Shown: positions 26,243-35,756 of the stretch, one piece after another
How the letters are laid out: each line of letters begins with the position of its first letter
How positions within the stretch are numbered: the stretch's first letter is position 1
Assembly: GCA_965248035.1 (NCBI GenBank)
Contig: OZ252054.1
Location: forward strand, 1,612,001-1,676,000
Source of the DNA: BJGV01 sp964194745
GTDB taxonomy: Bacteria > Pseudomonadota > Gammaproteobacteria > Burkholderiales > Nitrosomonadaceae
Length of the DNA stretch: 64,000 nucleotides
Direction: 5' to 3'
Position numbers and translations under genes: made by a program
The notes under the pieces: generated by a model
Told to the model about the DNA's origin: nothing
The model's database searches: none
The model's input: only the letters and a program-made list of their open reading frames with translations

Positions 26243-28146
26243 ACCAACTGTACGAGATTCGGAACCACCTGCGTGAGTTGCATCATTTTCAGACGCGGCT
26301 TGCTATCAGCGTAGGCTTTGTACTGTTTCTATTCTTTTTACTGTTTGCACGTTTCTATTATTTACAGGTATTGGAGCGTGAGCACTATCACACACTAGCG
26401 GAAGATAACCGCATATCTATTTCACCTGTCGTACCCAACCGAGGTCTGATTCTTGATCGTAATGGTGAGGTATTGGCACAGAATTACTCAGCCTACACGC
26501 TAGAAATCGTACCGAGTAAGCTCGCCGACATTGAGTCCACCATTAACAAACTGGCTACCGTGATTCCTATTGCGGAAATAGATCGCAGACGCTTCAAGAA
26601 ACTGAGAGAGGAAAGCAAGCTGTTTGAAAGTTTGCCCATCCGCACTCGTTTATCTGATGAGGAAGTAGCACGCTTTGCTGCCAACAGCTATCGCTTTCCT
26701 GGAGTAGAGATAAAAACTCGTTTGTTCCGCCAATACCCAAAGGGAAAGAGCTTTTCGCACGTGGTGGGTTATATAAACCGCATTAACGATAAGGATCTTG
26801 AACAGTTGGAAGCCGACAAAGTTTCAGCTAATTACCGAGGAACCAGTCATATAGGCAAAATTGGCATAGAGCAAAGTTACGAGAAGGAGCTACACGGAAT
26901 CGCTGGCTTTGAAGAGCTGGAAACCGACTCAGCTGGTCGAAAAATAAGGGTCTTATCACGCACACCGCCGATCTCCGGTAACAATCTGACACTAACACTC
27001 GATGCCAGATTACAAGAGATTGCGGTAAAAGCATTCGGCGACCGGCGCGGTGCGCTGGTAGCAATCGATCCTAGCAATGGTGACGTGCTCGCATTTGTAA
27101 GTAAGCCGGGCTTTGACTCAAATCTTTTTGTAAACGGTATCGATTTTAAGAATTGGGACTTACTCAACAACTCCATCGATAGACCGCTTAACAATCGCGC
27201 ACTTCGTGGTCTTTATCCGCCAGGCTCTACATTTAAGCCATTCATGGCGTTGGCGGGTCTTGAACTTAACGTACGCACACCTCAGTACACCATCAGTGAC
27301 CCTGGATACTTTCAACTGCCTGGTAGCAGCCGCCATTATCGAGATTGGAAGGCAGGTGGTCATGGCAAAGTGAATATCTACAAATCTCTGGTTGTTTCAT
27401 GTGATACGTATTACTACAAGCTTGCCAATGACCTTGGTATAGACAATATTTTCAATTTCATCGGAAAGTTCGGTTTAGGTAAAAAAACTGGTATCGATAT
27501 TGAGGGCGAGTCCGCAGGCTTGTTGCCATCGCGAGAATGGAAAATGAGACGTCACAAACAAAAGTGGTGGCCAGGTGATACTATTTCTGTCGGCATTGGT
27601 CAAGGCTACAATCTAACTACGCCCCTACAACTTGCCTTTGCTACCATGATAATTGCTAACAAAGGAACCGCCTTCCGTCCACACCTTGTGAAACGAATTC
27701 AAAACAGCAGGACCGGCGAAACGTATGAAAGCACCCCTCAACTACTGTACACACTCAATCTTAACCCGGTCAATCTGGAGCTAGTGAGAAATGCGCTTAT
27801 AGATGTCACCCGGCCCGGAGGTACCTCAGAACGAGCGAGTGTAGGTGCAGCCTACACCTTTGCTGGTAAGACTGGAACAGCACAGGTAATCGCCATGAAA
27901 CAAGGAGAAAAGTACGATGAAAGTAGCGTACAGGAGCGTCATCACGATCATGCGCTGTTCATTGCCTACGCACCGGCGAAAAATCCAAGGATCGCGTTAT
28001 CAGTGTTAGTAGAAAACGCTGGTCATGGTGGCTCCGTCGCTGCACCGATTGCACGGCTGGTAATGGACTACTTCCTACTCGGTAAACTACCGGTGAATGC
28101 AACGGAAAAATCCGTGGATGAAGGCATAGAGGGTGCCCATGACTAG
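26239..28146 (+). CDS. mrdA: Penicillin-binding protein 2 (elongation transpeptidase)
   Basis: Class B penicillin-binding protein that cross-links peptidoglycan during elongation with RodA and MreBCD. The 635 residues have one N-terminal membrane helix, the pedestal domain (VPNRGLILDRNGEVLAQN) and the transpeptidase with the active-site PGSTFKP (Ser-x2-Lys), the SCD motif in VVSCDTYYYKLA, and KTGTAQ. The length is typical. It begins inside mreD and its last codons overlap rodA. Confidence 0.96.
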   Translation: MNQLYEIRNHLRELHHFQTRLAISVGFVLFLFFLLFARFYYLQVLEREHYHTLAEDNRISISPVVPNRGLILDRNGEVLAQNYSAYTLEIVPSKLADIESTINKLATVIPIAEIDRRRFKKLREESKLFESLPIRTRLSDEEVARFAANSYRFPGVEIKTRLFRQYPKGKSFSHVVGYINRINDKDLEQLEADKVSANYRGTSHIGKIGIEQSYEKELHGIAGFEELETDSAGRKIRVLSRTPPISGNNLTLTLDARLQEIAVKAFGDRRGALVAIDPSNGDVLAFVSKPGFDSNLFVNGIDFKNWDLLNNSIDRPLNNRALRGLYPPGSTFKPFMALAGLELNVRTPQYTISDPGYFQLPGSSRHYRDWKAGGHGKVNIYKSLVVSCDTYYYKLANDLGIDNIFNFIGKFGLGKKTGIDIEGESAGLLPSREWKMRRHKQKWWPGDTISVGIGQGYNLTTPLQLAFATMIIANKGTAFRPHLVKRIQNSRTGETYESTPQLLYTLNLNPVNLELVRNALIDVTRPGGTSERASVGAAYTFAGKTGTAQVIAMKQGEKYDESSVQERHHDHALFIAYAPAKNPRIALSVLVENAGHGGSVAAPIARLVMDYFLLGKLPVNATEKSVDEGIEGAHD

Positions 28147-29239
28147 ATCTGTGAGTCTATGGCACTACCTTACACGCTATATAGACAATTTTTTGCTGGG
28201 TGGTATTTTTCTATTAATGCTGGTTGGTTTAGTAACACTCTACAGTGCTACCGATGGGGATTTAAGCCGTGTAACTAGCCAGGCAATTAACATGTTTGCG
28301 GCACTAATCATCATGTGGTTGGTTGCTAATATGCCTCTGCAGCACATGATGCGTCTTGCATTGCCAATATATGTGGTCGGTCTCGTTCTTTTGATTGGTG
28401 TAACGTTATTTGGTGAAATCCACAGTGGTGCCCGGAGATGGCTAAACATCGGCATTACTCGCATCCAACCTTCCGAATTGATGAAAATTGCTGTACCGCT
28501 GATGATGGCATGGTATTTTGACAAACACGAAGTCACCTTACGACTCCGAGACTACGTAGTGGCAACGTTGCTACTATTATTACCAGTACTGCTGATTATA
28601 CGCCAGCCAGATTTAGGTACAACGTTGCTAATTATATCCAGCGGTTTCTATGTACTGTTTCTTGCGGGACTATCGTGGCGTATCATGACTGGACTACTAA
28701 TCGCTGGAGCAGCCAGCCTGCCATTGCTATGGTCAATGATGCACGACTACCAGAAACTACGTGTCATGACTTTACTTGACCCAACACAAGATGCATTAGG
28801 GGCGGGTTATCACACCATCCAATCGACTATTGCCATAGGTTCAGGTGGCATTATCGGAAAAGGCTGGCAAAACGGTACCCAGACACATCTCGATTTTCTT
28901 CCCGAAAAAAGTACTGATTTTATCTTTGCAGTGTTCTCTGAGGAATTTGGGCTAGTTGGTAATTCATTACTGTTACTGCTATATCTGGTGGTAATAGGTC
29001 GCGGCATGGTCATCGCTGTCAATGCTTCGACTCAATTTACTCGCCTCATTGCGGGCTCGATCACGCTGACTTTCTTCACATATATATTTGTCAACATAGG
29101 TATGGTAATTGGCATTCTACCGGTGGTAGGTGTACCGCTACCGCTTATCAGTTACGGAGGCACTTCGATGGTGACAATGCTTCTAGGTTTTGGTATTTTG
29201 ATGAGCATACAGATGCATCCTAAACTGGTAAAGACATAA
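28139..29239 (+). CDS. rodA: Peptidoglycan glycosyltransferase RodA
   Basis: SEDS-family polymerase that makes glycan strands for cell elongation as partner of PBP2. About 366 residues with ten membrane helices; FLPEKSTDFIFAVFSEEFG and the C-terminal GVPLPLISYGGTSMV are SEDS signatures. The ATG at 28139 overlaps the mrdA stop (CATGACTAG) and is chosen over the GTG at 28133. The stop overlaps the rlpA start (TAATG). Confidence 0.95.
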   Translation: MTRSVSLWHYLTRYIDNFLLGGIFLLMLVGLVTLYSATDGDLSRVTSQAINMFAALIIMWLVANMPLQHMMRLALPIYVVGLVLLIGVTLFGEIHSGARRWLNIGITRIQPSELMKIAVPLMMAWYFDKHEVTLRLRDYVVATLLLLLPVLLIIRQPDLGTTLLIISSGFYVLFLAGLSWRIMTGLLIAGAASLPLLWSMMHDYQKLRVMTLLDPTQDALGAGYHTIQSTIAIGSGGIIGKGWQNGTQTHLDFLPEKSTDFIFAVFSEEFGLVGNSLLLLLYLVVIGRGMVIAVNASTQFTRLIAGSITLTFFTYIFVNIGMVIGILPVVGVPLPLISYGGTSMVTMLLGFGILMSIQMHPKLVKT

Positions 29240-30192
29240 TGAATAACAACTTTGGATTCGGGAATGTGTTAAGCCATTTATCCACTATCCCCAAACCTGC
29301 CAGTTGGCTCATAGTAGTAATTGCTTTTATTTTTCTTGCGAGCTGCAATACCCTGGGACTTGATAATTCGCTACAGACATCCTCTTCCACAGTATTGAAG
29401 AAAGGAGATAAAGGTGGTGGTTATTACCTTGACGATGGCCCTGGTGATAATCCACCACCCAACCTCGCCTCCATTCCTAACGCCATTCCCCGAATTGAGC
29501 CTTTACGTAAGTCCAACATGCAGCCTTACGTAGTGCTTGGTAAAACCTACATACCAATGACTGCCCTAGGACCATATAAGAAACGTGGGATTGCTTCGTG
29601 GTATGGTCGCCGCTACCATGGAAAGAAAACTGCATCAGGCGAAATCTATGATATGTACGATATGACTGCCGCACACACCACGCTACCTTTACCTAGCTAT
29701 GCACGAGTTACCAACATTAAGAACAAAAAATCTGTGATAGTGCGAATCAACGACCGTGGCCCGTTTCTTTCTAATCGTTTAATTGATCTTTCTTACACGG
29801 CCGCCTACAAGCTTGATGTGCTTGATAGTGGCAGCGCCTGGGTAGAAGTAGAAAGCATACTCCCAGGAAATAAGATCACGCAGGATACAACAGAACCGCC
29901 CACCCCCTCCACATCAGTAGACAGATCTGCTTCTAACACTATTGATACTACTCCCGATACAAGCAGAATCTACCTGCAGTTGGCTGCATTCAGTGCCTAT
30001 AACAGTGCGGATACCTTCCTCGCACGTATGCGCACCGAGCTTCCCGAATTTACCAATACTCTCGACATCACTGCAAAAGATGGTCTGTTCAAAGTACACG
30101 TTGGCCCTTATTCCGACCAGATACTAGCAAGACAGGCTGCAGATAAAATCTCTCAGGGCCTTTCAATCAGGCCGATATTTCTAGTGTGGTAA
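29239..30192 (+). CDS. rlpA: Septal ring lytic transglycosylase RlpA, with SPOR domain
   Basis: Outer-membrane lipoprotein that cuts naked glycan strands. The 317 residues begin with a signal ending at FLASC (lipid-anchor Cys). The double-psi barrel has the catalytic region GIASWYGRRYHGKKTASGE and VRINDRGPFLSNRLIDLS, and the C-terminal SPOR domain (YLQLAAFSAYNSADTFLARM to VHVGPYSDQILARQAADKI) binds denuded peptidoglycan. Last gene of the mre operon. Confidence 0.94.
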   Translation: MNNNFGFGNVLSHLSTIPKPASWLIVVIAFIFLASCNTLGLDNSLQTSSSTVLKKGDKGGGYYLDDGPGDNPPPNLASIPNAIPRIEPLRKSNMQPYVVLGKTYIPMTALGPYKKRGIASWYGRRYHGKKTASGEIYDMYDMTAAHTTLPLPSYARVTNIKNKKSVIVRINDRGPFLSNRLIDLSYTAAYKLDVLDSGSAWVEVESILPGNKITQDTTEPPTPSTSVDRSASNTIDTTPDTSRIYLQLAAFSAYNSADTFLARMRTELPEFTNTLDITAKDGLFKVHVGPYSDQILARQAADKISQGLSIRPIFLVW

Positions 30193-30459
30193 GTTGCTAA
30201 GCAGGGCGAAGTAGAATTTAGAGGACAATTTTTTTGACTAAGATTGTTTCTTGATGCTTAGTAAAGAAATATCACGTAAGCAAAATTCCAAACACTCAGA
30301 AAAGAAAACAGGTTATGAGGAATATGCATACTTACACAACCGTACTAAGCTAAATACCAGATTAGTTCAATGCCGCTGATAGCCAATTGCTCAATCACTT
30401 GATAAAATCGACATTTTTCATTTGATTAATCCAGCACATCTCTACTTTCAGGATCATTT

Positions 30460-31698
30460 ATGACTTCCACAGACTTTTACCCCGCAAAAAAAATCACCAC
30501 ATTTTATCCACCACAACGCACCTTGATGGGACCAGGACCATCAGATACTCATCCGCGAGTGCTCTCTGCCATGGCACGCCCGACCCTAGGTCATCTTGAT
30601 CCAGTTTTTACCGACATGATGGAAGAATTGAAAAGCCTGCTACGTTATTCCTTCCAAACCTCTAATCCGATGACCTTTCCGGTATCCGGTCCGGGCTCCG
30701 TAGGAATGGAAATGTGTTTTGTCAATATGGTTATCCCTGGTGACAAGGTGATTGTGTGTCGTAACGGTGTGTTTGGATCACGTATGTTAGAGAACGTACA
30801 ACGCTGTGGTGGTGTAGCAGTGGTAGTAGATAACCAGTGGGGAGAACCTGTGGATCCACAGAAAGTGGAAGATGCGTTGAAACAGAATCCTGATACGAAA
30901 ATCGTTGCTTTTGTTCATGCCGAGACATCTACCGGTGCCCTATCAGATGCGAAAACGCTGTGCGAGATTGCCCATCGCTACAACTGCCTCACTATTGTAG
31001 ATACGGTTACTTCTCTGGGCGGCTCCCCTCTTAAGGTTGATGAATGGAAAATAGACGCAATTTACTCTGGTAGCCAGAAATGTCTGTCGTGCCCGCCAGG
31101 TCTATCCCCCGTGAGCTTTTCCGAGCAGGTAGTAGAGCTAGTCAAAAACCGCAAGACAAAGGTACAGAGCTGGTTCATGGATTTAAACCTACTGCTAGGC
31201 TATTGGGGCACCACTCGAACTTATCACCACACTGCACCCACCAACGCACTCTATGCGCTGCATGAGTCGCTATTTATGCTATATGAAGAAGGACTAGAAC
31301 ACTCTTGGGCTCGTCATCAGCGTAATCACAAGGCATTGAAGGCAGGCCTAGAAACCTTTGGTACTAAGTTCTTGGTTGAGGAAAAATACCGACTACCACA
31401 ATTGAACTCTGTATATGTACCAACTGGTGTGGATGAAAAGGAGGTACGCCGCAGATTGCTTGCTGAATACAATCTTGAAGTCGGCGCAGGACTAGGTGAT
31501 TTTGCCGGAAAAATCTGGAGATTTGGCTTAATGGGTTACTCGAGCAAAATAGAAAACGTGATGTTATGCTTGAATGCGTTAGAGACAGTTTTTGCGAATA
31601 TGGGTAAGAAGATTGATATTGGCGCGGCAGAAGCAGCAGCATATCGAGTATATGAGGCTAGTCCACTAAGTGCTGTGCCAGCAAAAATAACAGCCTGA
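30460..31698 (+). CDS. Alanine/serine-glyoxylate aminotransferase family protein
   Basis: A fold-type I, class V PLP enzyme of 412 residues. MGPGPSDTHPRVLSAM and SGPGSVGMEM form the cofactor pocket, IVDTVTSLGG holds the Asp that contacts the pyridine nitrogen, and K207 in SGSQKCLSCPPG is the Schiff-base lysine. The family includes alanine-glyoxylate and serine-glyoxylate aminotransferases; which substrate is used cannot be read here. It stands alone with 267 bases upstream. Its likely role is removal of glyoxylate and supply of glycine. Confidence 0.88.
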   Translation: MTSTDFYPAKKITTFYPPQRTLMGPGPSDTHPRVLSAMARPTLGHLDPVFTDMMEELKSLLRYSFQTSNPMTFPVSGPGSVGMEMCFVNMVIPGDKVIVCRNGVFGSRMLENVQRCGGVAVVVDNQWGEPVDPQKVEDALKQNPDTKIVAFVHAETSTGALSDAKTLCEIAHRYNCLTIVDTVTSLGGSPLKVDEWKIDAIYSGSQKCLSCPPGLSPVSFSEQVVELVKNRKTKVQSWFMDLNLLLGYWGTTRTYHHTAPTNALYALHESLFMLYEEGLEHSWARHQRNHKALKAGLETFGTKFLVEEKYRLPQLNSVYVPTGVDEKEVRRRLLAEYNLEVGAGLGDFAGKIWRFGLMGYSSKIENVMLCLNALETVFANMGKKIDIGAAEAAAYRVYEASPLSAVPAKITA

Positions 31699-31866
31699 AA
31701 CGGACCTCCTTCTCTTCTGCTTTTGGAGAGAAGCTAACAATAGTTCGCTCTATCTAAGAACAAAGTTGTTACAGTCTCAGTTCGAAAGTTAAACGAGATT
31801 GTAACGTGTTAACACCAATGGTGGTTGGGCGAAACGTGAAAGAGGAAGTAACAAATGTTACTGGGA

Positions 31867-32721
31867 TTATATTTGCAATCCAAGCCGTTGCCAAATGGTA
31901 GTCGTCAGTCCTGCTGAGTTCAACGTATAGAAATGTATTCCCGGTGCGCCAGCCTCAAGTAACTGACTACATAGATCGGTCACGACATCTAGCCCATACG
32001 CGCGAATTGATGCACTGTCATCACCATAGCCTTCCATTTTCTTTCTAAGCCAGCGTGGGATTTCCGCGCCACAAGAGTCTGAAAATCTTGCCAATTGGGA
32101 AAACTTATTGATTGGCATTATGCCAGGCACAATAGGAATCCTAATGTTCGCGGTTTCACATGCATTCACAAATCTGAAGTATGCATCCGCATTGTAAAAA
32201 TACTGGGTAATGGCAGAGTCAGCTCCTGCCTCCACCTTAAGCTTGAAATTCTGCAAATCATCCTGAGCCGAACGTGCCTGGGGATGATATTCCGGGTAGG
32301 CTGCTACTTCGATGTGGAAAACATCACCGAATTCCTTGCGAATAAACGCCACTAATTCTGTGGCATAACGAAACTCTCCCGGTTGCGCCATCCCTGAAGG
32401 AAGATCACCACGCAATGCAACGATATAGCGGATACCACTAGCTAAATATTTTTGGAGCAAACAACGGATATTTTCTCTGGTCGAACCAATACAAGAAAGA
32501 TGGGGGGCGGCTTCCGTATATCCCTCAGCCTGAATTTCCAGAACTGTTTCAAGCGTGCGGTCACGTGTTGAACCACCTGCACCGAAAGTCACAGAAAAGA
32601 ATTTTGGATTGAGTTTAGCCAATTGTCGGCGAGTGGTACGCAATTTCTCCACGCCTTCTGGCGTTTGTGGGGGGAAAAACTCAAAACTAAAAGTGCGGGT
32701 GAGTTTTTTTTGCGATTCCAT
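31867..32721 (-). CDS. metF: Methylenetetrahydrofolate reductase
   Basis: FAD enzyme that makes 5-methyl-THF for methionine synthesis. The 284-residue TIM barrel shows FSFEFFPPQTPEG with the catalytic glutamate, FFSVTFGAGGSTRDRT, YIVALRGDLP and AITQYFYNADAYFRF. It lies downstream of ahcY on the same strand, completing a metK-ahcY-metF methyl-cycle group. Confidence 0.95.
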   Translation of the reverse strand: MESQKKLTRTFSFEFFPPQTPEGVEKLRTTRRQLAKLNPKFFSVTFGAGGSTRDRTLETVLEIQAEGYTEAAPHLSCIGSTRENIRCLLQKYLASGIRYIVALRGDLPSGMAQPGEFRYATELVAFIRKEFGDVFHIEVAAYPEYHPQARSAQDDLQNFKLKVEAGADSAITQYFYNADAYFRFVNACETANIRIPIVPGIMPINKFSQLARFSDSCGAEIPRWLRKKMEGYGDDSASIRAYGLDVVTDLCSQLLEAGAPGIHFYTLNSAGLTTTIWQRLGLQI

Positions 32722-32745
32722 TTTCGCTACCCATGAAAATGCAAA

Positions 32746-32796
32746 AATACAGGGAAGACAGACTCTAATAACAACTTTTCTGCATTTCCCTGTATT
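32746..32796. repeat. Inverted repeat between ahcY and metF
   Basis: AATACAGGGAA (32746-32756) is repeated in inverted form as TTCCCTGTATT (32786-32796), with a 29-base loop. It fills the short spacer between ahcY and metF. It could be a partial terminator or mRNA-processing site; no long T-run follows. Confidence 0.6.
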
Positions 32797-32811
32797 CCAA
32801 CTGCTAAGGCA

Positions 32812-34245
32812 TCAGTACCGATACATCTCTGGCTTAAATGGCCCATTTTTATCTATCTTAAGGTATTTTGCTTGCTCGTCGGTTAGCTCAGTTAGATTGA
32901 CGCCCAACTTTTTAATGTGTAGACGAGCGACTTTTTCATCCAAATGTTTCGGTAGCACGTAAACATTTTTCTGGTAATTCTCTCCATGTTTCCAAAGCTC
33001 TATTTGTGCCAATACCTGATTGGCAAATGAACTCGACATGACAAACGAGGGGTGGCCAGTAGCACAACCTAAATTTACCAGACGTCCCTGCGCCAGCACA
33101 ATGATTCGATGACCATTTGGAAAAATGACATGATCTACCTGTGGTTTAATGTTCTCCCACTGATATTTCTGGACTGAAGCAATGTCTATTTCAGAATCGA
33201 AGTGACCGATGTTGCAAACGATGGCCTGGTCTTTCATTTTCATCATGTGATCATGGGTAATGACGCGCAGATTACCGGTAGCGGTAACGAAAATATCAGC
33301 CTGATCGCAGGCCTTGTCCATGGTTACAACACGATAACCTTCCATCGCCGCCTGTAGTGCACAAATCGGGTCTATCTCAGTTACCCACACGGTCGCTCCT
33401 AGTCCACGCAAGGATTGGGCACAGCCCTTACCTACATCACCATAACCACATACCAAAGCAATTTTTCCGGCAATCATTACGTCGGTTGCACGTTTGATGC
33501 TATCCACTAGCGACTCGCGACAACCGTATAGATTATCAAACTTTGATTTGGTAACTGAGTCATTAACGTTGAAGGCTGGGAATGGCAACTCGCCGTTATT
33601 CTGCATTTCGTATAAGCGGTGAACACCAGTAGTAGTTTCCTCCGTTACACCACGAATGTTAGCCAGAATATTGGAATACCAGCCGGGTTGAGTGTCCAGT
33701 CGTTTTCTGATTGCTGCGAACAATTCATGTTCTTCTTCGTTGCTGGGGCTGGCAATAACTGATGGGGTCTTTTCCGCCTTGCTTCCAAGGATGATCAGAA
33801 GCGTCGCGTCACCGCCGTCATCAAGAATCATGTTGGGTGTGCCCGATTTTCCATCACCAGACCAGTTGAATATCTGGTGAGCGTATTCCCAGTACTCCTC
33901 CAATGATTCGCCCTTAAAAGCGAATACCGGCACGTCCTTCACTGCGACAGCCGCAGCAGCATGATCTTGAGTAGAATAAATATTGCATGAAGCCCAGCGC
34001 ACCTCTGCACCTAGTTTGACTAGGGTTTCGATCAACACTGCAGTCTGGATGGTCATGTGAAGAGAGCCTGCAATACGCGCGCCCTCTAAAGGCCTTTGAC
34101 CTGCATATTCTTCGCGTAGCGCCATCAGACCAGACATTTCAGTTTCAGCGATGGCAATTTCCTTGCGCCCCCACTCTGCCAGGGACAAGTCGGCAACTTT
34201 GTAATCAGTAATTTTGGTGCTATTGTGACTAAGCACAGCGTTCAT
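32812..34245 (-). CDS. ahcY: S-adenosylhomocysteinase
   Basis: Hydrolyses S-adenosylhomocysteine to adenosine and homocysteine, relieving product inhibition of methyltransferases. The 477 residues carry the substrate residues in GSLHMTIQTAVLIETL and CNIYSTQDHAAAA, NVNDSVTKSKFDNLYG, the NAD-binding glycine loop VCGYGDVGKGCAQ, and the C-terminal KPEMYRY tail that reaches the neighbouring subunit. The length with the extra insert is typical of proteobacteria. It is preceded by an SAH riboswitch and an AGGAG ribosome site. Confidence 0.97.
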   Translation of the reverse strand: MNAVLSHNSTKITDYKVADLSLAEWGRKEIAIAETEMSGLMALREEYAGQRPLEGARIAGSLHMTIQTAVLIETLVKLGAEVRWASCNIYSTQDHAAAAVAVKDVPVFAFKGESLEEYWEYAHQIFNWSGDGKSGTPNMILDDGGDATLLIILGSKAEKTPSVIASPSNEEEHELFAAIRKRLDTQPGWYSNILANIRGVTEETTTGVHRLYEMQNNGELPFPAFNVNDSVTKSKFDNLYGCRESLVDSIKRATDVMIAGKIALVCGYGDVGKGCAQSLRGLGATVWVTEIDPICALQAAMEGYRVVTMDKACDQADIFVTATGNLRVITHDHMMKMKDQAIVCNIGHFDSEIDIASVQKYQWENIKPQVDHVIFPNGHRIIVLAQGRLVNLGCATGHPSFVMSSSFANQVLAQIELWKHGENYQKNVYVLPKHLDEKVARLHIKKLGVNLTELTDEQAKYLKIDKNGPFKPEMYRY

Positions 34246-34263
34246 GGAACAATCTCCTAAGAA

Positions 34264-34342
34264 TGAACGAGCGCCGTTGTTACGATGTCCTTACATGCCA
34301 AGCCTCGCGGGATAGTACCCACTGCAGCGCTCCTCAGCGTAA
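34264..34342 (-). promoter_or_regulatory. S-adenosylhomocysteine (SAH) riboswitch
   Basis: Read on the minus strand, the leader holds the conserved SAH-riboswitch blocks in order: GAGGAGCGCTGC at about 34324-34336, then GCGAGGCTTGGCA, and AACGGCGCTCGTTC at about 34265-34278. AGCGC of the first block pairs with GCGCT of the last (P1). SAH riboswitches turn on ahcY when SAH accumulates. It ends about 20 bases before the ahcY start, close enough to expose or hide its ribosome site. Confidence 0.9.
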
Positions 34343-34389
34343 GGGGGAAAAGCTAACCTCTGCGTTTAAATCTACAGACTTACTGTTGT

Positions 34390-35571
34390 TCAAGCTTCTA
34401 CCGTGCTCTCAATTCCTGCGCTGACACGAAGTTGTGCCGCCTTATCAGTGGCCTCCCAAGTAAATTCTGGTTCGTCACGCCCGAAGTGTCCATAGGCAGC
34501 AGTTTTGAGATAAATCGGACGTAACAAATTGAGAGAGCGAATAATCGCACGTGGACGCAAATCAAAATTTCGCTCGATCAATTTGGCAATTTTGTCGTCG
34601 GAAATTTTCCCTGTACCAAAAGTTTCGACCATCAACGAAACAGGTCGCGCTACACCAATAGCATAGGCTAGCTGTACTTCGCACCTGCTGGCAATACCTG
34701 CTGCAACAACATTCTTGGCCACATAACGTCCAGCATAAGCAGCTGAGCGATCCACCTTAGAAGGATCCTTGCCAGAAAAAGCGCCGCCGCCATGATGCGC
34801 TGCACCACCATAGGTGTCTACGATGATCTTGCGACCAGTTAACCCACAGTCCCCCATCGGGCCGCCAACTACAAAACGTCCAGTGGGATTAACCAAGTAA
34901 CGAGTATTACCATTCAGCATATTTTTTGGAATAACTGGCTTAATAATTTCCTCAATCACCGCTTCAGTTAGAGCCACGTGAGAAATTTCGGGGTGGTGCT
35001 GGGTAGAGATCACTACTGTTTCAACCCTCTGCGGTTTGCCATTCTTGTAACTCACTGACACCTGTGATTTGGCGTCGGGGCGCAACCATGTTAAGTGCTC
35101 ACTTCTTCTCAGTTCTGCCTGCCGCTCCATCAATCGATGAGCGTAGTAAATCGGCATCGGCATCAGTTGCGGTGTCTCGTCACAAGCATAGCCGAACATC
35201 AACCCCTGATCACCTGCACCCTGATCCACTTCTTGTTCTTTAGTACGATTGACTCCTTGAGCAATATCAGGCGATTGCTTATTGAATGCTGTCAGCACCG
35301 CGCAAGTATTGGAATCAAATCCAATATCTGAACTAGTGTAACCAATACGCTTGACAGTTTCACGAGCAATTACATTGTAATCTACCAATGCATTGGTAGT
35401 AATTTCGCCCGACATAACAATTAAACCGGTGCTGCATAGTGTTTCGCAGGCTACCCGTGCATTCGTATCCTGGGTTAAAATTGCATCTAGGACTGCATCG
35501 GAGATCTGATCTGACACTTTGTCGGGATGGCCCTCGGACACTGATTCGGAAGTAAAAAGATATTCGCTCAT
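34390..35571 (-). CDS. metK: S-adenosylmethionine synthase
   Basis: Makes SAM from methionine and ATP. The 393 residues show FTSESVSEGHPDKVSDQISD, the GAGDQGLMFGYA hexapeptide region, and the phosphate loop GGGAFSGKDPSKVDRSAAY. It is the first gene of the metK-ahcY-metF group. No SAM-type riboswitch was recognised in its leader (35572-35756). Confidence 0.96.
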   Translation of the reverse strand: MSEYLFTSESVSEGHPDKVSDQISDAVLDAILTQDTNARVACETLCSTGLIVMSGEITTNALVDYNVIARETVKRIGYTSSDIGFDSNTCAVLTAFNKQSPDIAQGVNRTKEQEVDQGAGDQGLMFGYACDETPQLMPMPIYYAHRLMERQAELRRSEHLTWLRPDAKSQVSVSYKNGKPQRVETVVISTQHHPEISHVALTEAVIEEIIKPVIPKNMLNGNTRYLVNPTGRFVVGGPMGDCGLTGRKIIVDTYGGAAHHGGGAFSGKDPSKVDRSAAYAGRYVAKNVVAAGIASRCEVQLAYAIGVARPVSLMVETFGTGKISDDKIAKLIERNFDLRPRAIIRSLNLLRPIYLKTAAYGHFGRDEPEFTWEATDKAAQLRVSAGIESTVEA

Positions 35572-35756
35572 ATTTTTGGTTAGTTATGATCTTAAAGGAC
35601 TTTACAGGGTATCAGATTATGCTTGCCTATAGAAGTCATAAGAAGAAAGTGACAGTGTCTAATACGTGGTGTGCTGGCGTGACAGTGATAATAGAGCATA
35701 CATATTGTATGATTGGTTAGGAATAGCCATGACCATGAGGTAAATTAGGTTAACCG

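Noticed and set aside
35572..35756. Possible SAM riboswitch upstream of metK
   Set aside because: None of the conserved SAM riboswitch blocks could be found; only a short GTGACAGTG repeat was seen.
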